Assembly: GCA_002633005.1 (NCBI GenBank)
Contig: NMRA01000221.1
Span: forward strand, 188,290 to 252,289
Length of the DNA: 64,000 nt
Direction of reading: 5' to 3'
Source: Phoronis australis
Lineage: Eukaryota > Phoronida > Phoronidae
The notes below the pieces were generated by a model that worked only from the letters and a program-made list of their open reading frames with translations, was not told the DNA's origin and did not search any database. Below, one piece after another: positions 12,707 through 26,000 of the stretch (position 1 is its first letter; each line of letters starts with the position of its first letter). The translations under genes were made by a program, and so were the position numbers.

Positions 12707-13797
12707 CGCTGCTCCTTTATTGGGGGAGTATGACCCCTCTTTGACCCTCATCAAATTAGGTCATCGCGTCGTCAGGCAGCAACAAACGATTGCCAAGTTC
12801 ACAGAAACTGTCCGTCTTTCAAGCTCGTCTCAGTAAACAGGGTGACTTATATAATGGGAGAACGTAAGTATTTTGTAAAACACTGTGTTGTTTAAATAGT
12901 CGGTGTTGTTTAGCTATTTGATTGATTGTGAACCGTGATCCACGGAACACTAAAAATAAAGGCGAAACATGAGCCTCCCGCCAGACCGCCATGTAGCCAG
13001 CAAGGGCCCAGTGCAGTAGTAGTCATTGTAGTATACTGGGGAACCCAATGTTCGTCCGCCTAAGCATAAAACCGACTTGCTGTTGTACTCACCGAATTAT
13101 TCCACTTCAAAGTTAAGATCTGAATAGGATTCGATTTAACTCTCACAGATATACCGCATTCATCGATTCGGAAGTTTTCTTTAATTTGTGCCGAGTTATT
13201 TCAAATGTGCACTGCCTTCGGCAGCCATTTTATTGTGAAACCTAAGTTCGTCATATGCTGCCCCCTTTTGTAAAAACTGAGAAACATGCAGAAAAAGGCC
13301 AACGAAGTAATGAAAATTGCAACAGCCTGTTTTTATTGACATAAACTCGATTTGAAGCTTTGATGTTGAGCTCTGCACTGTGGTTTCCAATAAAAGCCAA
13401 TTGGACAACATTTCAATGCAGTTTAATGGTGAATGCGTGAGGCAAAATGTTAAGAACCCAGCGTATCGCATTTGTCTGCGGATTTTTCCTTTGGCCTTCT
13501 AGATCCTACTAGTGCCTGGGAAAAACAGATACATTGCATAAACAAACCCTGGATCATGTTTTGTGTCCCGTCGGAAGAAAATTTAAATTCGAAAACATCT
13601 TCTGAAAACGCACAAAAAAGTGTATTAGTAAAATCTACTGATTTTTAAGTGGTTTTAAAAAACAATCGGTAAACTCACCGATTTTTGTCTCATTACTTTG
13701 ATACGTGTCTCTTCCGATAAGTTAGTACCTAACGTGCAGACGAGAACTCCAAATTGGAACGCTAAGTCCCGCGTGGTTGCGCTGCACGCGAAACAAG
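12707..13797. other. Intergenic / upstream of the death-domain gene
   Basis: No gene is recognised. The last 80 bp before 13798 are GC-richer and lead into an 'aagatggcgg' start context, as often seen at animal housekeeping promoters, so the promoter and 5'UTR probably lie at the right end. Confidence 0.4.
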
Positions 13798-16700
13798 ATG
13801 GCGGACGAACTTTGGAGCCTGACGAAAATAGGTAACCGGACGATACTTTCTAACTTGTAAGTGAAGACTGTCGTAAAAATTTGTATACCGCTTAGCATCA
13901 AGGCTGCTCTCCGGGTAAACTTTAAACGATTGTTTGTAGAGCTTGAAGTGAGCGTTTTCCCATAGGCCGACATTTTAGTCAGTAATCCGTGGACTGTCGG
14001 TCGGGTAGCCGTCGATCGTTCGTGAATGTCACTCGACTCAGATCAAGATAGTTGAGTCTATTTCTGTGCAAGGAGCTGGTATTTAATAAGTTGCACAGTT
14101 TGAACCAAGTGCTTGGACCGTTGATTGCCATTATTTCATTGCACAAGATGGTAAAAGTCTTTACTTAAACGTGCGGCATGGCCGAGTGTAACCATGCCGT
14201 GAATAACTTTAATACGCTTACACGAAAGCCAGGCATTTCTAATGATATGCATGACTTTTCACAGCTCGTTCTTCTGAGCGTCTTTTACTGGGATCAAAGA
14301 GAGCGCGGCGCCAGAGTCAGATACAGTTGCGATGACCGCATTGTCCGGTACGAGCAAGACCCAAGTGTAGTGAATTACCCAACCATAAACTGTAGTAAAC
14401 ATCGATCTCTGCCTGTACATACTGGCGAATTTTCAAAATGCATTAACCAACAATTTTCGTTAAAAACAAATACCACAGCTGTATTTGGATGGAAACAAAC
14501 AACCATGTTTGCTTTTCGATTTTTAAAAATCGATGAACTATTAAGCTAAAAACTACAAACATTGGGTTCGACTTCATGAAGATAAACGACTGTGCATATT
14601 GATATACTCGGTGATTTACAAACGCTGATCAGAGTTTCCATTATTACGTGGATTATTCTTTTAATATACAACTAAGCACATTGAAACATCTATAAACAAC
14701 ACACAGTGACTGTGAATTAGTTGTCAATAACTTTTAAAACATCGCTTACTATAGCTCAGTGCATGCCGAACTACTTTACTCCTGAAGTATACTCTAACCG
14801 GAAAACTAGCTGCTATTCGCAAATGCGCCAATTTTGATGGTTAGCTTGCAGTTGTAATGGAACACCTGTGAAGACAACTAAGATGGCTAGCTTTGTAGTC
14901 AACCGAGCTAGAGTGCAAGCAGTGGATGAGGTTGCCAGGTCGGTGGGGAAGAGCTATGAGTTCATTTTTTATGACTGAGGAAAAGCTAGAATTGTTATGT
15001 AGTTACTGCAACCAAAATTGTCCAGACATTCCAAATCTTCAGTGTGGCTATCATCATATTTTCACTTTTGTATATATTTTATGATTTGAGTTCTAATAAA
15101 GATTGAACTTGAACTACTGGCACATGTAGTTTTGTTTGTTGTGACATGTTTGGTGTAGCTGTAATCTGAAAAATTCAATGGGTTCACAATTAACTGACTT
15201 CTAAGTTGTTTTGATACTTCATTTAAACGCAAAATAAAAAGATAACAACCCTAATCCATAAGTAATGAAAAGAGGTATGAAACATATTTGAAACCAACGT
15301 TCTTTTGGGAAGTGGCCCATTGTCAAGATCACCGCAAATTAACTTTATAGTCTTTTTGTTAGATTTAAAATGTATACGTAACAAGTTAAAACTGCTCTCC
15401 ACATAGCTGGCTTTAACTTTGTGCAAATGCCAGAGAAAAAACAATTTGGATGTAACAACGACCACACCACCATTATTAAGAAAGTAGTGCAAGTTATACC
15501 TTTCCACTTCATTAGCTCAGATCTACATCAATTCACAAAGGGCGAGGTGAATAGGCTCCATTAAAGTTGTGTGGGGCTAAGAGAATCTGAGCGGTGACCA
15601 GTGTAAGCGAGAGTACGCATGACCATGTTGGCGATCCTCGGCCTGTTCATGTTTTAATTGCTTATTTGCTGTGTAGTTGTCTTGTTTTCAAAGTTCCTGT
15701 TACTAATACGTTTCTTTTTCTGCTTGACAGAGGGACCACAGAAGAAAGAAAAGCCTGAACCAGCTGTGCTTGGGGAGATCAGCTTGGGATTTCTTGCTAA
15801 AGAGCTCAGTGAAACACCAATACAATTCGGTATTCATTTTGTTACATTTGTTAGGTGTACTGCAGACAGTTGTAGTGGTGCGAAAGGAAGAGCATGTCCG
15901 ACATATGAGTGGGTCACTTTTTATGAAGTGGTCGGGTGGAACCTCATTATCATTCTTTGGGACGTGTTTCTTGTTTTAACAAATTATATCAATTGTATAT
16001 ACATCTCCTAATTAAGTCTGGCAATAGCCAAACTGGATATGTGAGGTACTTGCTAGTATTGGTTTTTAATTAGTAAATGTAAGTTATAAGTAAGAATTGT
16101 TGGTCTATTCTCACATGTCGTGTTGGTCACATCACGTGACCTAGAATTAAATCTGAAAATATTTGACTGTATAGTTCACGTGATGTGACTCATCATATAG
16201 ATTATGTGAGAAGACTAATAATTCTTACCATGTGGAAAATTTCTCATTTACACTGGTCACCTCGCTCTTTGTATTGATGTAGATCTGAGCTAATGAAGTG
16301 GAAAGGTAGTAGTTAGCACTACAGTCTCAACAATGATGGTTGTTATTAAACCCAAACTGGTTTTCTCTGGCATTTGCACAGATGATGCCATGAATAATAC
16401 GCTTACAGGAAAGTCACGCATTTCTAAAGATATGCACGACTTCACCACTTGTCTTTTTTTGAGCGGCTAATTACCAGGATCAAAGTGAGCGAACCGATAG
16501 AGTCAGACTCAGTCGCAATGACCATGCACATTTAACGAAAATTATTGGTTAATGCATTTTGAAAATTCGCCATTATGTACAGGCAGAGATGCTTGTTTAC
16601 TATAGTTTTTGGTCTGATAAATGCACTAATAATTGGGTCTTAATCGCACCAGACAATGTGGTCAACTCTGGTGCTGTGCTCTCTTTAATCCTGGTAAAAG

Positions 16701-17993
16701 CTGCTTTGGATGAGCGGCGAAAATTCCTGCATATCTTTAGCAATGCGTAACTTCCTATTATTCACGGCATGCATATCAATTCGCTGATTATTAACAGCAC
16801 AATTACATTAACAAAAATTATAGTTTATCATATTTTGTTTTGGGAAAGATCTCTGCTGTTACTCTGGCAAGTAATTTGCATTAGAGTGCCTGTAGAGTAT
16901 TTGTTACAGTAAACTACTTGTTTGGCTCCGACAATACTCAGTCATGGAGACAAAGCAAAGGTATCACCTGTTTGTAGTATATATGCATGTATTGGACCAG
17001 TTATTGCACCAGCTTGTGGAAGTTGTTGATCTCTTTTGGCTGTTTGTGTTCTCTGCTAAATATTGATTTTAAAGTTAGAGTTAATGACTAAGGTAAACAT
17101 ATTAATAAGTGTCTGTATTGATTAACATGTTAGTAAACGTTGATGTTGTATGAGAAGAGTGGCCTGTTTATGGCAGAGTCAATTGGTTTTGTCGTTTGCC
17201 TATTTCACAGACATCAGTCTGAGACTGAATGTCTAAAAATCTGTCGACAAATCAAAAGGCAGAAATCTGTGGTGTGCTCGTCTGGACAAAAGACGAAACA
17301 ATTTGAGAAATGCAGAAGACAAACAGTCTCAACTGTTGGCTATTGGTTGTGAGATGTTTGACTGAAGTCAAAAGCCAAGTCTCTTTGAGAGAAAAGAATC
17401 TCCCATATGTACCCAATGCAGCTGTGGGAAGGAAAGAAGTCATGTGGCTAGAAAAGAGTATTATGATGTCCCTATTTGCTTTCCATGGGGGCCCTCAATA
17501 ATAAGTCATGTGAAGCTTGCAATTAAATGTGAAATATACAGTCCGTACCTCTCTCTAGCTCACTAAGCATACTGTAAGCATATTGTAAATCAATGAGTGG
17601 GAAACAACACCCTGCTTTCGTAAATCGTCACATAAAAGAACTGTTCATAATAAAATGAAATTTGTCTTCATATTATTGTCGTACCAAATTATTGACAAGT
17701 CAGTCGTGGTTTCTTCTAAATTTTCTATCTGTCCTCTTCTACTTTTAGGTATGCTGTTAAATATCCCCACTCTGTCAATCAGTTTAAAGAAGGAGAAGAC
17801 GTCTGGTGATGACTATGAACTGGCCAAAGAGCTTGTGCTCCAATGGAAAGTGATGAGAGCGACGGCCAAGGACAGAGACAAGATTGCAGAGATGGACCGG
17901 GTGTTGCGTGAACTGAACAAGCACGACGCTGCCGATGTCTGGCTAGAACGACACAGAAACAACCAGGAACTGACTGCTGATGCGTTCCAGTAA
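13798..17993 (+). CDS. Small protein resembling a death domain (3 exons, 125 aa)
   Basis: Model: exon 1 13798-13831 (MADELWSLTKI), exon 2 15731-15829, exon 3 17749-17993 with stop TAA. Phases match at both junctions (1/1 and 1/1), giving 125 residues. After a short lysine- and proline-rich linker (about 12-22) the rest reads like one death-fold domain. 'LGEISLGFLAKELSE' resembles helix 1-2. 'ELAKELVLQWKVM' resembles the LLxxW helix. 'MDRVLRELNKHDAADVWLE' resembles the closing 'LxxALxxIxRxDLAxxL' helices. Such domains recruit partners in apoptosis and innate immune signalling; that role is inference. Exon 2 has a weak donor (gtattc). An alternative first exon begins at ATG 14883, but its donors do not match the exon 2 acceptor at 15731 in phase. 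Exons 2-3 are more secure than exon 1. The gene converges on NFYB. Confidence 0.6.
14195..14480 (+). repeat. Interspersed repeat, direct copy
   Basis: This segment of intron 1 shares long blocks with 16390-16790. Examples are 'gccgtgaataa', 'atacgcttaca', 'gatatgca', 'tctctgcctgtacata' and 'ggcgaattttcaaaatgcat'. The 123-codon ORF across it is not preserved in the other copies, so it is probably chance. Element class is unknown. Confidence 0.6.
15417..16383. repeat. Large inverted repeat enclosing death-domain exon 2
   Basis: Left arm about 15417-15555 and right arm about 16235-16383 are inverted copies of roughly 140 bp. The best block is 'cctttccacttcattagctc' and its continuation into the acatcaat region. 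Outer blocks include 'gtgcaaatgccagagaaaa'. The arms flank a roughly 680-bp interior that contains the 99-bp exon 2 (15731-15829). The arms are diverged, so this is an old structure or two oppositely inserted copies of one element. Confidence 0.65.
16090..16228. mobile_element. Foldback (MITE-like) element
   Basis: The ends 'gtaagaattgttggtctatt' and 'agactaataattcttac' are inverted copies, and inner blocks 'cacatcacgtga'/'tcacgtgatgtg' extend the pairing towards the centre. Length is about 139 bp with no ORF, lying inside the larger inverted repeat at 15417-16383. Confidence 0.6.
16390..16790. repeat. Head-to-head pair of the intron 1 repeat
   Basis: Bases 16390-16530 match the repeat at 14195-14480 in the same direction. 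Bases about 16535-16790 match it as reverse complement, ending in the complement of 'gccgtgaataat'. The two partial copies therefore form an imperfect palindrome in intron 2 of the death-domain gene. Confidence 0.6.
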
Positions 17994-19270
17994 ACTTTTA
18001 ACTTATAGACGAGAGTATGAAGGGAATTTTGACATTAGGGAGATGTTGTGTAATCATTTGGTACACTGGCATCTGAAGACACTGCTTGGAACTTGTTATC
18101 TTAAAATAAGTACCCTGACATTTAATTGACCATAAAAACTTCAGTGCCAGTACTGGCGTCATCAAGAGGTAGCATATGCTCACCTGTTTTGTGCTCATGA
18201 CTGCTGTGGTGGCGATTTTGACCAACTGTTGACGTGGGTATGGTTTTGATTTTATTTTTCAGTTTATGTACAGCAATACACTCTGCCTCTTTTCAGGAAA
18301 CTTGTGTGTAGTTTCTTTTTGTAGCATGAGGTTTCTGGTCATGAGAATAATTGTTCCAACAATTTATTTCAGGTAAAGCCAGTAGCCCATGTTACAAACA
18401 TATTGAAACCTAGTATTAAATCTTAACTGTAATATTATTCAACACACTGATTTTTTTCTTGTCCATGACTGCAACAATTGCCAGTGTATAGGGGGTCTAA
18501 GAGCAGTCAAAAGTGTACTTAGGGTATTATCAACTTGTTTTTGACTTGAAGTCTATGCTGACTTCTAATCAGATGTATTTCATCTTCACAAAGGTAAGGC
18601 CACACAAAACAATATTAAGATTAAGTCAAATTTACCAAGGTATAGTCGAACTGCATTACAACAAGGCTGGTTCAAAACATTCGCTTGCATGAGGAACCTG
18701 GTCCAGGTAAAAATTGACTGTTGGATGATGATCTTCAGACAGTTGGTGTTAGTTAATGCAAACAAAATAGTCCATTGAATGCAGTCTAAGTGCTTGGGCA
18801 CTTATGTATTGCTTTACGACACCTCACTCGTTAAACTATATGTGCCTGTTGACACGCCAGATGGCGCTCTATTGTGTTGACAGGGAATGGGTAATTGAAA
18901 CTTGGGCTTCAGTCTACAAACTTAATTGGGTTATGGCTTGAATTTTCACCTGTGTTAGGTACCTCATGTGTTTACAACATTTCATTTTTTTCAAGTCCCA
19001 AGCCAACTTGACTACATGCTATTTGATTTGGCTGCAATGAATTGCATGTTTTAGTGACGTCCGAAGAGTATTTGTTGTAATGCTACTCGATTTTACATTA
19101 AATTAAGTTTGCAATGATGTCCTCATGAAAGGACTTTCACTGCAACATTGAGAATGTTTTAAAGATGGCGACACAAGTGAACAGAAATGTATTTGTACAT
19201 TTTGGTTAATTGTGTTTCATGTTGCTTCCATAAAATTTCTTGTTTCCGTTCAATATGACTTGCGTGTAAT

Positions 19271-19330
19271 GTATTAGTTATACGATAAATGTATTAGTTA
19301 TACGATAAATGCATTAGTTATACGATAAAT
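19271..19330 (+). repeat. 20-bp tandem repeat
   Basis: Three successive copies of 'gtattagttatacgataaat', one with a single change (g-c-attag), followed by a partial fourth 'gtatta'. Confidence 0.9.
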
Positions 19331-19574
19331 GTATTATCAAACTTTTCTATCAAGCGCAGATCATATTGTGAATATTAAGAACATTCATATTCCACTAATG
19401 TGACGGATTTGAAGATATTTATTGATATCCAGATATTGACTCGTGGACCTTTTAAGTCAACTGGGTTGATAGTTTTATCACATTATTAATTGCAGTGTGC
19501 CTGTTTTTGTACCATTTGAACGGTAGTACGGTATTGTTTTCCTTTCGATATGCACGGTAGATATGTTTTATATA

Positions 19575-19580
19575 TTTATT
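19575..19580 (-). terminator. Candidate NFYB polyadenylation signal
   Basis: The plus strand reads 'tttatt', i.e. AATAAA on the minus strand, about 470 bp beyond the NFYB stop codon. It is a plausible end of the NFYB 3'UTR, chosen from sequence alone in AT-rich DNA. Confidence 0.4.
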
Positions 19581-20045
19581 TACAAAAACAAGTGCATATT
19601 TACACAAACTTTCCTAAAATAAAACATCTAGATTTGTAACATTTTTGTTTCCTACGTTCTAACACTGTCTTCATATTGATACCCACTTAATCAGATGAAA
19701 ACAAACACCGAGTATGACAGCTGAATATTCATCAGAGAGGAGCATTCCTTACATGTAGACGATTTGCTGCCAACTGAACTCTAATCACCTTTACATCCTG
19801 TAGAGATGAAGAACTCTCTAGTGTTTGAAAACAAAGATGTAAAAGCAACACCTCACTGCTGGCAGATCTCAATCTTTGTTCATACTCCCAACTATGACAA
19901 CAATACTGTTTACGCTGTGACATAGGATGTCGAGAAACCTAACCATCCAGGTTTTCGTCGTTATTACGTCAACGGATGTATGAGGAAATGCAAATGCCAC
20001 TGGTTTTCCCTGGAGGGCATGACTCCAGGAAAACATGGTCTCTTG

Positions 20046-23000
20046 TTATGAGAAGTTTATCGACTGTACATTCAGATTGCCCGGATACGTGGACGTGTAG
20101 ATGACGTTGTGTTGACCAGTGGTCGGGTCAGTTAGAATGTTTCCTGACAATGTTTGCGCTGAAAGTAGAAGACATACAACCTTACTTTATAGACAACAGA
20201 TCCGCAACTCTGACATTTTCTTGCACACTATCCTAGAGGAGGCGCCACTCTCTTAAATTACCAATTTCAGTTTCCGGTTAGTGTACTATGGAAATTCTTG
20301 CATCTATTTTACAGTTCAGTGCAACGAAAAAAAATAATTTCGGCATTGAAACCCTGTTCTAAGTCTTTCAATAATAGATCTTTTGGTATCGTGAGTACTT
20401 TTGGCACCCGACAATACAACAGCCAACCATGATTAGCAGTTGAAAGTAAAACTTGCTAATTTTGCCAGGTGTCGCTAGTGAACAATGACGTCACAGCTGA
20501 TACATAAGATCACAGATTTTGTCCATTGAAAATATACGGAGTTGGCGGTCCATGTGCTATAATAGTCTATGATACAGCATAGCAAAAAACAAATGATGCC
20601 CTCTGGTATGTATGAAGATGAAAAATTACACTTATGAAAAATAATATTTGCTTTGGTAGCACGATTGATTGTAACAAAATTGTGTGAAAACTATAAAATC
20701 CAATCACTGTTTTTGTTGCCAACTGGACACTAAATCGTTTAAGGTTGACAACCACAGCCTAAATTGCAAGACCAAAGTAGCTCCACAGATTGATATCTGC
20801 TTGCCGTTACGTAAACTTTAATGGCAAGAAGTCTAAATGATTGGTTCAGGAAACCAACATCTGTAAAACAATAAAATTGCACATCCGAAGTTTTTGTAGT
20901 TAATGTTGATTACGTTAACGGAGTCTGTTTAGATTTCAATTCTCCCTGACAAATGAATGAGTATACAAACAGACTCGAAATGAAAAAGGTGTTCGAATTT
21001 TATCAGCCCAACAAAATATGACGCTTTCTAGGAATTGGGTAAAAATTTATGGATTCAGAAAGACTTTCTGCATTGTCCTACATCTATCGTAAGTCAAGCT
21101 GTAAATTGCCTGTACTGGGATCTCTTCTTCCATATTAATGGAAATAATGATAATCACCAAACAGGTTTACACTAACATGTAAAAAAATAATTGGACAACA
21201 TCAGCCTGGTGATTCAGAAGCTACAGAATTTTCAATAATTATGGTTGAGTGGCAGCCGAATTTGTGGTTTGATTGGCTGGAGAGACGATTCAATACCGTA
21301 ATGACGGTTTCGTCCAGTTATTCTCGGTGTGTACGCTAGAAATGCTGGGAATATTATTTTCAAAGCAGGTTACGACAGTAAAGTCAGCGATGGATATTCA
21401 AAACTAAATAGAAGGTTATTAAGATGTTACCAACCTCTCCAGTCAAAAGGCTAATTTGCTTTATATCATTTACACCAACATATGGTTAGTCTCGAATTCT
21501 GGGCTTGGGATGAACAGAAAATTTTACTAGGTTCAAGACTTGACCTGCTGGGTAATAGTAGGCACTGAGCACAGTAACAAGACATAACTATCAGCTCTCT
21601 TCATCAGAGAAAGAAACGCTGAGATCAGTTCCGCCATAGTAAATGGTGTAAACCAAAAAATTAAGTCTATAGTGGGAGAGGAAATGTTTATAGCATCTTA
21701 AAATTTTATGCTCGCATTTCAAAATCCTTTTCTAAAAACTTGAACAACTAGCATAGTTTATAAATCACTTACTGCAGAACGAATCTTCGAGCACTTCGCT
21801 AAGCCCCGCCTCCGACACGTCACCCCCGCCCACTGACAGGACTTTTTCTCCCTTGGATGACTGAAATAATAAGTTACATGTCACTCAACTATCCACAGAT
21901 CTTTTGTTATTGCCATTGAAGTCCAGTAGTTTGCCACAGACTGTGGGTACTCCCACTGGCTATGTATACAGAGACGCTGTTGCTTGACATACGTGTTCCA
22001 AAGAATATTACGGGGGAAATGAATTTAAATACCAACACAGTTAAGCTCGCTAAACATAAGAAGTTTTTAAGCTCACAGTGGAACTGATAATAATGCAGTT
22101 AAAAGCTCAGTCATAATTTTGTTCTGTTTTCTTAGTAAATGTGGTAAAACCAATCAAGAGGTGTAGCTGAGCAACCTTTTAAAGCGGCACTCTTTGACGC
22201 ACTGAAGGAAAGAGAATGGCTCAGTTTGAACAACTGTGTCAGCATCATTGGTTGAAATAATATTCCGTGCACTCCACTAGCATCACACTTCATTAAGAGT
22301 CAAGTAGAGATAACAAATCCTGGCGAATTAGCAAAGCTTAATTTTTGCACTGAGTGCAAAACTATGCCGAGTCGCTGACGGCCAATTGTTAGGTAAATGT
22401 GGCAAACTTGGCAAGCCAAGGTGTTCAAAACTTTGCTTGCATGTGTTCGTCTAGTATTTTGCTACAATTAGCGAGGTCTGGAGAATAGATTCGTCATTGG
22501 TCTCTAGAGGCATTGTAGTATAAGATGATCACTTACTTCGAAACGTGGTAGGTTGTTTGCATACGTTTCGACCTGGTCCGCCAGGTCTTTGTCAATGAAT
22601 GAGGAATTTCCCGCCTTTTAGCTTTACAGTCAATAAACATCAGCAGTCAGCGCCCCCTCTTGAATCGAGACCGAGGCCTCCACTTACCTCCCATGAATTC
22701 AAACATTCTTAATGAGCGAAAGGCGGGAAATCCCTCATTCATTGACAAAGACCTGGCGGACCAGGTCGAAACGTCTTCAAAAAACCAACCACGTCTCTAA
22801 GTACGTGATCATCTTATACTACAATTAGCTGGGTGCAGGTTTCAATACGAGTCAGGGACCAGAGCCAATTATGCCTTTTGGCCTGAAACTGAAACGCACG
22901 GGTAATTTGAGAAAAAAACAAGCAGCTTTGTAATTCATAGACAAAAAGAAATGTCACCCGAACTTACCTCTCTGTATTTTTGTAAATATATTTTAAGCGG

Positions 23001-26000
23001 TTCTACATAATTATCAAAGCCCAGCGTTGACATGGCGTACAAGATGTCTTCACCGTTTATGGTCTTACGTTTCTCTTGGTGACACCGTTCACTGGCTCTG
23101 ATTCAGTCATTAAGGGCACACAGCACATTTCTATCAACCTATTTCAAAATTTAAAAAAGGCCTTGGCATATATGTTTCATGGATTCGCACGATAACTCTA
23201 AAAGTTTTTCCCCAACAACAAATGCATGAACATAAATTTCAAAAATGTGATGGGCGCTTTAACTCATGCAGGACAAGTACTTGATGGGATGTTAGTTACC
23301 GTTTCCACTCCTTAAGTGAAGATATCGCACTGTAAGTACTTCACTATAGTCTTGGGCCTACAGAGGGCAGCCCAACTGAGAACATTTACTTCATTATTGA
23401 AAACATAGTTTAACCAAGCAAAGGATACTCGCTAGTGATAAAGCTGATGAACTCTGACACACACTCTTGACAACACTCTTTGGCATCTTTAGCAATCTGC
23501 AAAATACCATAGTACACTTGAGGGTGTGGTTATCATATATTAAGCAAATACACGCGCGTAATACAGCAATTGTCATTAACAGGGATCCCGGATTTTGAGA
23601 ATAAGTTTGATACCTTTTATTCAGTGGATGAAACCGGTTTTCAAAACAGAAGAACCTTAACTGCTATGCATACTCCATCGGCTACGGTTCGTTAAATCAA
23701 AAGTCTATGGGTCACCTGTTTTACTTTCACAGGAATGCGATTGAATATACAAGACGTTTACACACCCTAATACCAGGTTTTCCCAAAACTATGTATAGTA
23801 GGATACAATGAGGGATTAACGAGATACAGTATGAAGACATGACTATCTACACTCATATCACAGGGATTTCCTTCTTTAGATAAGTACACACAGCAATATA
23901 CACAAAATCCTTCATACCAAAACAGGAAGTTTTAAATGAGACATCGCATACGGCTGTAACAAAAAACAAACATGTCAAGCACGGCAACGTGAAGGCACAT
24001 AAGATATTAAACTCACCTTTCCAGATTTAGGAATAGATTTCTTCATTATTCTGGCTACATTTGCTACAGGCAAAAATCGATCCTGAAACAAGAACAACAT
24101 TGACTGGTTGTCTTTTTGAAATGATGTGACCTCACTTGTCAAATGAATGAGATACTAACTAGATACAAAATACAGCTCATTAATATTTCATTGAACAACC
24201 GATGTCTGGATGTCAACTTTAAGTGACCAATATGCCACCATTACCAAAATGCAGACATTCGGACACTGCCTCATTGCTGCCTGTTAACCAATATATTCGG
24301 GCACTGTGTTCTTCCATAACCTGTTTTGACTCAGTGCCCTAACAAGTTTGGATTTTGCCCACATGAACTAGGCTCACTGTGCTGAGACTGAGAAACATCA
24401 TGACTCATTAAACTCCTGGGAAATTGTGCAAACATGAAAAATGCTGTATTCTTCATACCCAACAGGTTCATGTCAAAAGCTGGACATCTCTCTATTCCTT
24501 TTGATGTCAGACATTCATTGCTGTTCATGAGACCAATTTGCCAGAGTGTAAATTATTTCACAATTTTAATTTTAAGCTTTGTGTATCCTTTTAGGATATG
24601 GAACATTTGTTCAACCTTTGGCTCCAATTCAATGTACGGATTCCCAGGTACTGGTCACTTACAGGACAACGGATTTCGTGAACCAGTTTGACACCTGTTA
24701 TTCAATACAGAAAACTGGTTCTCTAAAGTGACTACTACCGATTTCCAGGGTTTGTATAGAAACTCTTCACAGGGACATTCGAATTGTAAGTTTAAAAGTC
24801 TCAGTTGAATTTAAATTTTCTGTTCTGGAAAATCCTGAACAATCATAATTATTTAAGAAAAATAATAAACAAACAGGAATTGAATCAATTGCTAATATAA
24901 AAAACTTCAGAAACCAGATCCGTATATTCACTCTGCCTAACTCCCTGTAATGAGACCAGTACTGCCCCCCAGTGGTGTATCTACAAACCTGTTCCCTCAG
25001 AGGTTCATCACTCTTCATATCATCTTCACCCCCCGCAGCTAGACTGTCATCATTGTCAGCTGTAATGTAAGAATATTACCTTCAGGTACTGTAAGATATT
25101 GATCCACACAATCCTAGCAACACCATATAAATGAATACCTGGTAAGCATCCATTAGGGTGCACAGCTACTTAACATGACAATGTGGCACAAATTTCTCTC
25201 AAAAAACAATTTCACCTGCAACGCTTTTTGAATCACATACGCTGCAGTGTATACCGGTTATTGCCATTTACATGTACGTGACATTCTAAAAGGCTGCGTT
25301 TTCACGTACGATGGAAAACGTTAAGCCAATATAAACCATATTCTGAAGTTAAAAACAACAAATTTCTTTGCAGGCATTATTCCACTCCTCCACAGATGTC
25401 ATGGCATTCTCATCCTTTCTTTGAATTGAAATTGGTGACGGTAAATCCCCAACAGCTCCTCTGACCACCTTACAACATTGGTGAATATTTAAATTTGTAG
25501 CAAGTGCCACCTAGTGACTACCTGGAGAACTGTGTGTGCAAGTATAACCAGGAAAGGAAACAATTCGCAAGTAAATTACAGTTTTAAAGAAAACATCTCA
25601 ACTGATACACTTCAAAACAAGTGTGAACATGTAAAAAACCTATTAATTCCAAATATTACGCAATCATTATTTGATAGTGAAATAAGGAAATAATAAAAAC
25701 TGTGGCCTGCTTTATTAGGGCAATGATGAAATATCACCATACTCATTTGCATAAAAATAGTCTCACAAAACGAGACTTTCACGAGATTGTAATGGTAATT
25801 GGTTCTCGGACGGTTTGCGGCACACTGGAGGATGCAGGGTTGCTTGTAAATTAGTGCTTCATTTGTATATTGACAATTCAATGAGACGGAGCATCTTTAC
25901 TGGGTTGGGTGTGATCCAATAACGATCTGGTCTCGAACTTAGATATTATTTCAGATCTAAGTGAGAAGACAAGAGCATGTGGCCTTAATCAAAAGTTGGT

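Larger units (their letters stand above)
17994..19640 (+). other. Probable 3'UTR and convergent intergenic region
   Basis: No further coding exon is recognised after the death-domain stop codon. A plus-strand AATAAA at 19618-19623 could end the transcript. This would place its 3' end near or overlapping that of the minus-strand NFYB transcript, whose own candidate signal is at 19575-19580. Confidence 0.4.

Noticed and set aside
14178-14549. 123-codon ORF in the death-domain gene intron
   Set aside because: It lies in an interspersed repeat whose other copies do not keep the frame.
14883-14960. Possible alternative first exon starting MASFVVNRARVQAVDEVAR
   Set aside because: Its GT donors end in phase 2 or 0, which do not match the phase 1 acceptor at 15731; the start at 13798 fits exactly. 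It could still be used with the internal acceptor at 15742.
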